Assembly: GCA_046330135.1 (NCBI GenBank)
Contig: JAXLTI010000003.1
Location: forward strand, 682,001-746,000
From: CAYYFX01 sp046330135
GTDB lineage: Bacteria; ARS69
Reading direction: 5' to 3'
Length of the DNA stretch: 64,000 nt
This document shows, piece after piece, positions 57,626-64,000 of the stretch. The notes under the pieces were generated by a model. It was given only the letters and a program-made list of their open reading frames with translations, made no database searches and was not told where the DNA came from. The first letter of the stretch is position 1. Each line of letters starts with the position of its first letter. A program made the translations under genes and the position numbers.

Positions 57626-59067
57626 GCTCGTCGAACGACACCCGAACCCTCCACGAGTTCGCGAACCGCGACTACAAGTACGGCTTCGTCACGGACATCG
57701 AGCAGGAGTCCCTGCCGCCCGGTCTCTCCGAGGAGATCGTGCGCGCGATCTCCGCGCGCAAGGCGGAGCCTTCGTGGCTCACGGAGTGGCGTCTCAAGGC
57801 GTATCGCCACTGGCTCACGATGCAGGAGCCCGTGTGGCCGAACGTGCACTACCCCACGATCGACTACCAGGCGCTCTCCTACTACGCCGCGCCGAAGAAG
57901 ACCGCGCTGCGCCCCGAGGACGTGGACCCGAAGCTCCTGGACACCTACGCGAAGCTCGGGATCCCGTTGAACGAGCGCATGGCCCTCGCGGGCGTCGCGG
58001 TGGACGCGGTGTTCGACTCCGTGTCCGTGGCCACCACGTTCTCCGCGAAGCTGAAGGAGCTGGGCATCATCTTCTGCTCCTTCTCGGAGGCCGTGCGCGA
58101 GCACCCGGATCTGGTGAAGAAGTACCTCGGGAGCGTGGTGCCGTACTCGGACAACTTCTTCGCGACGCTCAACTCCGCGGTCTTCTCCGACGGCTCGTTC
58201 GCGTACATCCCGCCCGGCGTCCGCTGCCCGATGGAGCTGTCCACGTACTTCCGCATCAACGCGAAGAACACCGGCCAGTTCGAGCGCACCCTCCTTGTGG
58301 CGGACAAGGGCGCCACGGTGAGCTACCTCGAGGGCTGCACGGCGCCCATGCGCGACGAGAACCAGCTGCACGCCGCCGTCGTGGAGCTGGTGGCGCTCGA
58401 GGGCGCCACCATCAAGTACTCCACCATCCAGAACTGGTACCCGGGGGACGCCGAGGGCAAGGGCGGGATCTACAACTTCGTGACGAAGCGCGGGCTGTGC
58501 AAGGGGGCGAAGAGCCACATCTCCTGGACCCAGGTGGAGACCGGCTCCGCGATCACGTGGAAGTACCCCAGCTGCATCCTCCAGGGCGACGACTCCATCG
58601 GGGAGTTCTACTCGGTGGCGATGACGTCGGGCCGTCAGCAGGCGGACACCGGGACGAAGATGATCCACCTCGGGAAGAACACGCGCAGCACGATCATCTC
58701 CAAGGGCATCTCCGCGATGCACGGCAACAACTCGTATCGGGGTCTCGTCCGCGTGCAGAAGGGCGCGGCGAACGCCCGGAACTTCACGCAGTGCGACTCG
58801 ATGCTCATCGGGGATCGCTGCGGCGCGCACACGTTCCCGTTCATCGACGTGCGCAATACCACGTCGCGCGTGGAGCACGAAGCCACCACGTCGAAGATCG
58901 GCGACGACCAGCTGTTCTACTGCAAGAGCCGCGGCATCGACGTCGAGGACGCGGTCTCGATGATCGTCAACGGCTTCTGCAAGGAAGTCTTCCGCGAGCT
59001 GCCGATGGAGTTCGCCGTCGAAGCGCGGAAGCTGCTGAGCGTGAGCCTCGAAGGAAGCGTCGGTTAG
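57622..59067 (+). CDS. sufB: Fe-S cluster assembly protein SufB
   Basis: The 481-residue protein has the SufB scaffold signature regions: DYKYGFVTDIEQESLPPGLSEE (in pieces), PPGVRCPMELSTYFRIN, YLEGCTAPMRDENQLHAAVVELVA, SRGIDVEDA and VNGFC. The conserved Cys of the RNFTQCDSMLIGD region is present. With SufC and SufD it forms the scaffold on which clusters are built. Translationally coupled to the regulator gene upstream. Confidence 0.97.
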   Translation: MSSSNDTRTLHEFANRDYKYGFVTDIEQESLPPGLSEEIVRAISARKAEPSWLTEWRLKAYRHWLTMQEPVWPNVHYPTIDYQALSYYAAPKKTALRPEDVDPKLLDTYAKLGIPLNERMALAGVAVDAVFDSVSVATTFSAKLKELGIIFCSFSEAVREHPDLVKKYLGSVVPYSDNFFATLNSAVFSDGSFAYIPPGVRCPMELSTYFRINAKNTGQFERTLLVADKGATVSYLEGCTAPMRDENQLHAAVVELVALEGATIKYSTIQNWYPGDAEGKGGIYNFVTKRGLCKGAKSHISWTQVETGSAITWKYPSCILQGDDSIGEFYSVAMTSGRQQADTGTKMIHLGKNTRSTIISKGISAMHGNNSYRGLVRVQKGAANARNFTQCDSMLIGDRCGAHTFPFIDVRNTTSRVEHEATTSKIGDDQLFYCKSRGIDVEDAVSMIVNGFCKEVFRELPMEFAVEARKLLSVSLEGSVG

Positions 59068-59083
59068 GAGCGAAGAGGGAGCC

Positions 59084-59851
59084 ATGCTGCAGATCCGGAA
59101 TCTCCACGTCTCGGTGGAAGGCAAGCCGATCCTCAAGGGCGTCGACCTCGACGTCGCCCACGGCGAAGTGCACTCGATCATGGGGCCGAACGGCTCGGGC
59201 AAGAGCACGCTCGCCCAGGTGCTCGCCGGGCATCCGGCGTACGACGTGACGGAGGGAGACATCCTGCTGGACGGGAACAGCATCCTGGAGATGGAAGCCG
59301 ACGAGCGCGCCCGCGAGGGCATCTTCCTCGCCTTCCAGTATCCCGTCGAGATCCCCGGCGTCTCCACGATGGAGTTCCTGAAGGCCGCCTACAACGCCGT
59401 GCGGGAGCAGCGCGGCGAGCAGGAGATCGACGCCCTGGAGTTCCTGAAGCTCGCGCGCGAACGGCTGTCCATCGTGAAGATGGACGAGGCGCTGCTGCGA
59501 CGCTCCGTGAACGAGGGCTTCTCCGGCGGAGAGAAGAAGCGGAACGAGATCTTCCAGATGGCGGTGCTCGAGCCGCGCTTCGCCATCCTGGACGAGACCG
59601 ACTCCGGCCTGGACATCGACGCGCTCCGGATCGTGGCGGACGGCATCAACGCGCTGCGCGGTCCCGCTCGCTCGATGGTGGTGATCACGCACTACCAGCG
59701 GCTCCTGAACTTCGTGCAGCCGGACTTCGTGCACGTGCTCGTGGCCGGGCGCATCGCGAAGTCGGGCGGCAAGGAGCTCGCGCTCGCGCTGGAAGAGAAG
59801 GGCTACGCCTGGATCGAGGACGAGGTCCGCGCGGCGGGCGCTCGCGCGTAG
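59084..59851 (+). CDS. sufC: Fe-S cluster assembly ATPase SufC
   Basis: The 255-residue ABC-type ATPase has Walker A GPNGSGKST, signature FSGGEKKRNE and Walker B FAILDETDSGLD, all typical of SufC, with the Q-loop in FLAFQYPVEIPGVS. It drives conformational change in the SufBCD complex. GAGGGAG precedes the ATG. Confidence 0.97.
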   Translation: MLQIRNLHVSVEGKPILKGVDLDVAHGEVHSIMGPNGSGKSTLAQVLAGHPAYDVTEGDILLDGNSILEMEADERAREGIFLAFQYPVEIPGVSTMEFLKAAYNAVREQRGEQEIDALEFLKLARERLSIVKMDEALLRRSVNEGFSGGEKKRNEIFQMAVLEPRFAILDETDSGLDIDALRIVADGINALRGPARSMVVITHYQRLLNFVQPDFVHVLVAGRIAKSGGKELALALEEKGYAWIEDEVRAAGARA

Positions 59852-59860
59852 GAGATGTCG

Positions 59861-61192
59861 ATGACGTCGCTCACGGATCGAGAGAACGGACTTCGCGCCG
59901 CCTGGGAGGCGTTCGAAGGGGCGGGGGCCGTGGCGCCCGGGAAGCTCCGGGACATCCGGCAGCACGGCTTCCGTCGCTTCGAGCGGCTCGGGTTCCCCTC
60001 GCTCAAGGACGAGGAGTGGCGCTTCACGGACGTCTCCCCGATCGCCGCGGGCTCGTTCGCCCTCGGCTCGTCGCCGGAGGTGCCGCTCGCCGCGCGGGAC
60101 GTCGCACCGTGGCTCTTCGAGGGACTGGACGGCCCGCGGCTCGTCTTCGTGAACGGCCGCTTCGAGCCCTCGCTCTCGGACCTGCGCGCGCTCGGTCGGG
60201 GCGCGGTGGCCACCACGCTCGCCGAGGCCGGCCGCACGCACGCGGAGATCCTGGCCGCGCACCTGGATCGCCTCGCCTCCCCCGAGGAGGACGCGTTCGG
60301 CGCGCTCAGCTCCGCCTTCCTCGCGGACGGCCTCTTCGTCCACGTGCCGGAGGGCGTGCACGTCCGCTCGCCCATCCACGCGCTCTTCCTCTTCGCTCCG
60401 GACGGCGCGCCCGAGATGACGCATCCGCGCACGCTCGTCGTGGCGGGGCGGGACTCCTCGGTGACGCTCCTCGAGGATCACGTGACCCTCGGCGACGGCG
60501 TGACGTTCACGAATCCCCTCACGGAAGTCGTGCTCGGGGACGGCGCCGTCGCGAGCCACTACCACCTCGGGCGCGGCAGCGAGCGCGCCTACCGGATCTC
60601 CACCCTCCACGTGGAGCAGGGCGCGCACACGGACTTCGCCTCCCACACGGTCCTGGTGGGCGGCGCGCTCGTCCGCCACAACGTCTTCCCCGTCCTGAAC
60701 GGCGAGCATTCCGAGAGCCTGCTCAACGGCCTCTACCTCCCGCGCGGCACGCAGCATCACGACATGCGCATGCGCGTGCGGCACGCGAAGGGGGCGTGCC
60801 ACAGCCGCCAGCACTACCGCGGCATCCTCGACGGGAAGGCGAAGGCGATGTTCACCGGGCGGATCATCGTGGACGAAGGCGCGCAGAAGACCGACGCGGT
60901 GCAGTCCAACAAGAACCTGCTGCTCTCGGAAGACGCGATGGTGGAGACGAAGCCCCAGCTCGAGATCTACGCCGACGACGTGAAGTGCACGCACGGCGCC
61001 ACGATCGGCCAGATCGACGACGAGTCCATCTTCTACTGCCGCGCGCGCGGCATCCCGGAGGCCGAGGCGCGGCGGCTGCTCGTCTTCGCGTTCGCGAACG
61101 AGATCCTCGAGCGCATGGAGGTCGACGCGGTGCGCACGGCGCTGCGGAGCATGGTGTCCGAGCGGCTCACCGAGCCGAGAGTCGCGCGATGA
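59861..61192 (+). CDS. sufD: Fe-S cluster assembly protein SufD
   Basis: I choose the ATG at 59861, six bases after GGAG, over the ATG at 59855, which would touch the ribosome binding site. The 443-residue protein has the SufB/SufD beta-helix core (DEEWRFTDVSPIAAG, HYHLGRGSERAYRISTLHVEQ in pieces, HLGRGSE, GRIIVDEGAQKTDAVQSNKNLLLSEDA in pieces) and the C-terminal CTHGATIGQID..FYCRARGI. It partners SufB and SufC. The stop overlaps sufS (ATGA-type). Confidence 0.93.
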   Translation: MTSLTDRENGLRAAWEAFEGAGAVAPGKLRDIRQHGFRRFERLGFPSLKDEEWRFTDVSPIAAGSFALGSSPEVPLAARDVAPWLFEGLDGPRLVFVNGRFEPSLSDLRALGRGAVATTLAEAGRTHAEILAAHLDRLASPEEDAFGALSSAFLADGLFVHVPEGVHVRSPIHALFLFAPDGAPEMTHPRTLVVAGRDSSVTLLEDHVTLGDGVTFTNPLTEVVLGDGAVASHYHLGRGSERAYRISTLHVEQGAHTDFASHTVLVGGALVRHNVFPVLNGEHSESLLNGLYLPRGTQHHDMRMRVRHAKGACHSRQHYRGILDGKAKAMFTGRIIVDEGAQKTDAVQSNKNLLLSEDAMVETKPQLEIYADDVKCTHGATIGQIDDESIFYCRARGIPEAEARRLLVFAFANEILERMEVDAVRTALRSMVSERLTEPRVAR

Positions 61193-62442
61193 TGCGCGCG
61201 CAGACCGCCCCCGCCGGCGCGCCCGCGCTCGACGTCGATCAGGTGCGCGCGGACTTCCCCATCTTCGCGGGACCGCGCGAGGGGCGCCGGCTCGTGTACC
61301 TGGACTCCGCCGCCACCACGCAGAAGCCGCGCGTGGTGCTCGACACCGTGCGGGACTTCTACACGAGCTACAACGCGAACGTGCACCGCGGCGTGCATCG
61401 TCTGAGCGTGCGTGCCACGGAGGCGTACGAGGGCGCCCGCGCGAAGATCGCCCGCTTCATCGGCGCCGCGGATCCCGGGGAGATCGTCTTCGTCCGCGGC
61501 GCCACCGAGGCGATCAACCTCGCCGCGCAGTCGTGGGCGCGGCCGCGGCTCTCGCCCGGCGACGAGATCGTGCTGTCCGCGATGGAGCACCACTCGAACA
61601 TCGTGCCCTGGCAGATGATCCGCGAGGCCACGGGCGCCCGGATCCGCGTGGCCCCGATGGACGATCGCGGCGACCTCATCCTGGACGAGCTGGCGAAGCT
61701 CCTCTCGGCGCGCACGCGGCTCGTGGCCGTGGTGCAGGCGTCCAACGCGCTCGGCACCGTGAACCCGGTCCGGCGCATCGGCGAGATGGCCCACGCCGTC
61801 GGCGCGCTGATGCTCGTGGACGGCGCGCAGGCCGCCGCCCACCTCCCCGTGGACGTGAAGGAGCTCGGCTGCGACTTCTACGCGGGCTCCGGTCACAAGA
61901 TGTTCGCGCCCACCGGGATCGGCTTCCTCTGGGCGCGCGCCGCGCTGCTGGAGGAGATGCCTCCGTGGATGGGCGGCGGCGACATGATCCGCTCCGTGAC
62001 CTTCGAACGCACGCTGTACGCGCCGCCGCCCGCGAAGTTCGAGGCGGGCACGCCGAACATCGCGGGCGCGATCGGGCTGGGCGCGGCCACGGACTATCTC
62101 GAGCAGCTCGGCCTGGACCGCATCGAGCGGCACGAGCAGGATCTGCTCGCCTACGGCGAGGACACGTTGACCGGCGTGGACGGCGTGCGGCTCATCGGGA
62201 CGCCGCACCACCGCTCCGGCGTCTTGAGCTTCGTCGTGGAGGGCATCCACCCGCACGACGTGGGCACGGTGCTGGACCACGACGGCATCGCGGTGCGCAC
62301 CGGCCACCATTGCGCGCAGCCGGTGATGGACCGCTTCGGCGTGCCCGCCACGGTGCGGGCGTCGGTGTCCGTGTACAACTCGCGCGCGGACCTGGACGAG
62401 CTTGCGGACGGCCTGCGGCGCGCCCGCGGGCTTCTCCTCTGA
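61189..62442 (+). CDS. sufS: Cysteine desulfurase SufS
   Basis: The 417-residue class V aminotransferase-fold enzyme has the PLP-binding Lys237 in AGSGHKMFAPTG, the catalytic Cys375 in RTGHHCAQPVM, and LDSAATTQKP and YNANVHRGVH near the N-terminus. It mobilises sulfur from cysteine and passes it to SufU. The group II (SufS/CsdA) features fit. Confidence 0.96.
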   Translation: MMRAQTAPAGAPALDVDQVRADFPIFAGPREGRRLVYLDSAATTQKPRVVLDTVRDFYTSYNANVHRGVHRLSVRATEAYEGARAKIARFIGAADPGEIVFVRGATEAINLAAQSWARPRLSPGDEIVLSAMEHHSNIVPWQMIREATGARIRVAPMDDRGDLILDELAKLLSARTRLVAVVQASNALGTVNPVRRIGEMAHAVGALMLVDGAQAAAHLPVDVKELGCDFYAGSGHKMFAPTGIGFLWARAALLEEMPPWMGGGDMIRSVTFERTLYAPPPAKFEAGTPNIAGAIGLGAATDYLEQLGLDRIERHEQDLLAYGEDTLTGVDGVRLIGTPHHRSGVLSFVVEGIHPHDVGTVLDHDGIAVRTGHHCAQPVMDRFGVPATVRASVSVYNSRADLDELADGLRRARGLLL

Positions 62443-62449
62443 GGCAGAC

Positions 62450-62905
62450 ATGGAACCCGACCTTCGCGACCTCTACCAGCAGGTGATCCTGGATCACCAG
62501 CGCCGCCCGCGGAATCATCACGCCATCCCGGGCGCGGCGCTCTCCGCCGAAGGCTACAACCCGCTCTGCGGCGATCGCGTGAAGGTCGAGGTGGCCGTGG
62601 ACGCCGAGGGTCGGTACGCGGACGTGGGCTTCACGGGATCCGGCTGCGCCATCTGCACGGCATCCGCGTCGATGATGACGGAGAGCGTCCGCGGGAAGAC
62701 CCCCGAGGAGGCCGAGGCGCTCTTCCGCGGCTTCCAGGAGCTGGTGAAGGGCGAGCGCGATCCCGAGGATCTCGAAGGCCGGCTCGGCAAGCTCGCGGTG
62801 TTCGCCGGCGTGCGCGAGTTCCCGGTGCGCGTGAAGTGCGCCACGCTGCCGTGGCACACGCTGCACGCCGCGGCGGCGGGCACCGGATCGGTCACCACGG
62901 AATGA
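62450..62905 (+). CDS. sufU: SufU-type sulfur acceptor / Fe-S scaffold
   Basis: The 151-residue protein starts after the sufS stop. It keeps Cys40 (NPLCGD), Cys66 and Cys69 (GSGCAIC) and Cys130 (KCATLPWH), the zinc/sulfur-transfer residues of SufU, plus the SufU insertion (ELVKGERDP). It accepts persulfide from SufS. The presence of SufU rather than SufE matches Gram-positive-like and many FCB suf operons. Confidence 0.94.
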   Translation: MEPDLRDLYQQVILDHQRRPRNHHAIPGAALSAEGYNPLCGDRVKVEVAVDAEGRYADVGFTGSGCAICTASASMMTESVRGKTPEEAEALFRGFQELVKGERDPEDLEGRLGKLAVFAGVREFPVRVKCATLPWHTLHAAAAGTGSVTTE

Positions 62906-62933
62906 GCGGCGCCGCGCGCGGAGGGAGACAGCG

Positions 62934-63296
62934 ATGAGCGACGACTTCTCGCCGGGCGAAGGCCCCCCGGCCGGTCTCAAGTACGACGGCGACCGCACGT
63001 TTCGCGAGGCGATCGTGAACGCGCTGAAGACGATCTACGATCCCGAGATCCCCGTGGACATCTACGAGCTCGGGCTGGTGTACGGCGTGACGGTGGGCGC
63101 CGACCGCAACGTGCGCGTCGAGATGACGCTCACGTCGCCGGCCTGCCCGTCGGCCGAGGCGATTCCCGTGGAGGTCCAGGAGAAGCTCCAGGCCATCCAG
63201 GGGCTCGGCGAGGTGAAGGTGGACATCGTGTGGGATCCCACGTGGTCGCCCGCGCAGATGTCCGAGGCCGCGAAGGTGACGCTGGGATGGTGGTGA
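62934..63296 (+). CDS. SUF-associated DUF59 (MIP18/SufT-like) protein
   Basis: The 120-residue protein has the DUF59 core: REAIVNALKTIYDPEIPVDIYELGLVYGV, then MTLTSPACPSAEAIPVEVQEKLQAI, GEVKVDIVWDPTWSPAQMSEAAK. The family (SufT, PaaD, MIP18) assists maturation of Fe-S proteins. The conserved Cys of SPACPSAE is present. A final aromatic GWW tail is notable. Encoded 28 bases after sufU. Confidence 0.9.
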   Translation: MSDDFSPGEGPPAGLKYDGDRTFREAIVNALKTIYDPEIPVDIYELGLVYGVTVGADRNVRVEMTLTSPACPSAEAIPVEVQEKLQAIQGLGEVKVDIVWDPTWSPAQMSEAAKVTLGWW

Positions 63297-63315
63297 GGAC
63301 GAAGGGTCCCTTCGA

Positions 63316-63558
63316 TCAGGGAACGATGCGCTCGCCCGACTCGTCCAGCACCTCGAAGGCCTCCACCGGGCACACGGAGCAGGCGTCGATCACGGCCTCT
63401 CGCGTCACGCGCTCGGCACCCGCGGCGAAGGCCACGATGCCCTCGTCGTCGAGCTGGAAGAGCGAAGGGGCGACCTTGATGCAGTTCGCCGAGCCGATGC
63501 ACGTGCGACGATCGATCCGTACCGTGAGGTCGCCGATCTTGCGCTCCACGAAGTCCAT
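63316..63558 (-). CDS. Small ferredoxin (3Fe-4S or 4Fe-4S type)
   Basis: The 80-residue protein is a single-cluster ferredoxin with Cys20, Cys26, Cys60 and Cys63 (RTCIGSANCIKVAP...DACSVCPVEAF). In the usual CxxCxxC segment the middle ligand is Ser23, as in the 3Fe-4S ferredoxins that serve P450s. Cys60 could still allow a four-iron cluster. It is the only minus-strand gene within the SUF locus, facing away from the A-type carrier gene; TAGGAT at 63592-63597 may be its -10. Confidence 0.85.
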   Translation of the reverse strand: MDFVERKIGDLTVRIDRRTCIGSANCIKVAPSLFQLDDEGIVAFAAGAERVTREAVIDACSVCPVEAFEVLDESGERIVP

Positions 63559-63624
63559 TCCTCACCTCCACCAGGGGTCGGGACGGGCGATCCTACCACG
63601 CGCGCCCGCGACTCGGAGGGTCCC

Positions 63625-63996
63625 ATGATCGAGTCGGCACCTTCGGCGCCCTCGGCGCATCCCGAGGCGCCGATCACGCTCACCGAGGCGGCGGCCCGCG
63701 CCATCGTCGAGCGCGCCGCTCGCGAAGGATCGCCCGGCGCCGCGCTCCGCGTGCGCATCAAGGGCGGCGGCTGCTCCGGCGCGAGCTACGTGATGACCTT
63801 CGAGAAGGAGGGCCCGGCCCCCGGGGACTTCGTGACGTCGCAGCACGGCGCCACCGTCATCGTGGATCCGCGCTCGATCGTCTTCCTCAAGGGGTCCACG
63901 CTGGACTTCCGCTCCGAGCTGATGAGCCAGCGCTTCCTCTGGACGAATCCGAACGCGAAGAGCTCCTGCGGGTGCGGAGAGTCGTTCGCGATCTGA
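63625..63996 (+). CDS. A-type Fe-S carrier protein (SufA/IscA/ErpA family)
   Basis: The ATG has CGGAGGG upstream. After a 15-residue Ser/Pro-rich extension the 123-residue protein shows the HesB-like fold (ITLTEAAARAIVERAA, LRVRIKGGGCSGASYVMTFE) with the three ligand cysteines Cys50, Cys115 and Cys117 (GGGCSG and SSCGCGESF). It collects clusters from SufBCD and delivers them to targets. The gene ends four bases before the window edge. Confidence 0.93.
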   Translation: MIESAPSAPSAHPEAPITLTEAAARAIVERAAREGSPGAALRVRIKGGGCSGASYVMTFEKEGPAPGDFVTSQHGATVIVDPRSIVFLKGSTLDFRSELMSQRFLWTNPNAKSSCGCGESFAI

Positions 63997-64000
63997 GCGG

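Overview
The window is a high-GC chromosomal segment of a Gram-negative bacterium. Several secreted proteins end in a FlgD-like Ig domain closing in an AGVYFVRL-type strand, as in type IX secretion cargo. Together with lipoproteins, OmpA, kelch-like and beta-helix secreted proteins, a sigma-54 two-component system and an ECF sigma/kinase pair, this points to the FCB group. Candidatus Eisenbacteria (Eiseniibacteriota) or a close relative is my best guess; this is inference, since there is no rRNA in the window. No phage, intact insertion sequence, CRISPR array or rRNA operon is visible.

Layout. 1-11200: envelope and secreted proteins (a partial repeat protein, a DUF4382 lipoprotein, a small beta-barrel, a DUF4185-like protein), tRNA-Glu, a decayed IS481 transposase, a sigma-54 sensor kinase/NtrC regulator pair, and a divergent OmpA lipoprotein with a likely sigma-54 promoter. 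11209-13241: lexA and an upstream protein resembling the C-terminal part of DnaE polymerases. 13473-15245: secreted beta-helix protein. 15589-25205 (all minus strand): thioesterase, thiolase, tRNA-Leu, tig-clpP-clpX-lon-engB-purA and tRNA-Lys, a housekeeping protein-quality-control block. 25476-32145: an operon for propionyl-CoA carboxylation (carboxyltransferase, biotin carboxylase, BCCP), methylmalonyl-CoA epimerase, a fumarylacetoacetase-family protein and a cysteine-synthase-like enzyme. 32202-37318: ECF sigma factor, Ser/Thr kinase with a TPR-like half, and a secreted beta-propeller-like protein. 37462-49110: a cobalamin-binding protein, a GT-C-like membrane protein, a MarR/cupin divergon, then the B12 mutases (IcmF-type fusion, MutA, MutB) and MeaB. 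49559-56962: secreted and membrane proteins and two glycosyltransferases. 57107-63996: SUF iron-sulfur assembly locus (Rrf2 regulator, SufB, C, D, S, U, a DUF59 protein, ferredoxin, A-type carrier).

How it fits together: propionyl-CoA from branched-chain amino acid or odd-chain fatty acid breakdown would be carboxylated by the 27-30 kb operon, epimerised, and rearranged to succinyl-CoA by MutAB with MeaB as chaperone. IcmF would interconvert isobutyryl- and butyryl-CoA with its own built-in chaperone.

The most unusual signal is a shared C-terminal motif (Cys, about ten residues, then T/S-W-G-x-L/V-K-x-x-Y-R at the very end) on three otherwise unrelated secreted proteins (ending at 15245, 48005 and 50242). 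All three genes also have a TTG(N)3-N17-TAG(N)2T promoter. It looks like a short sorting or attachment signal distinct from the FlgD-type domain, and I know no named family for it.
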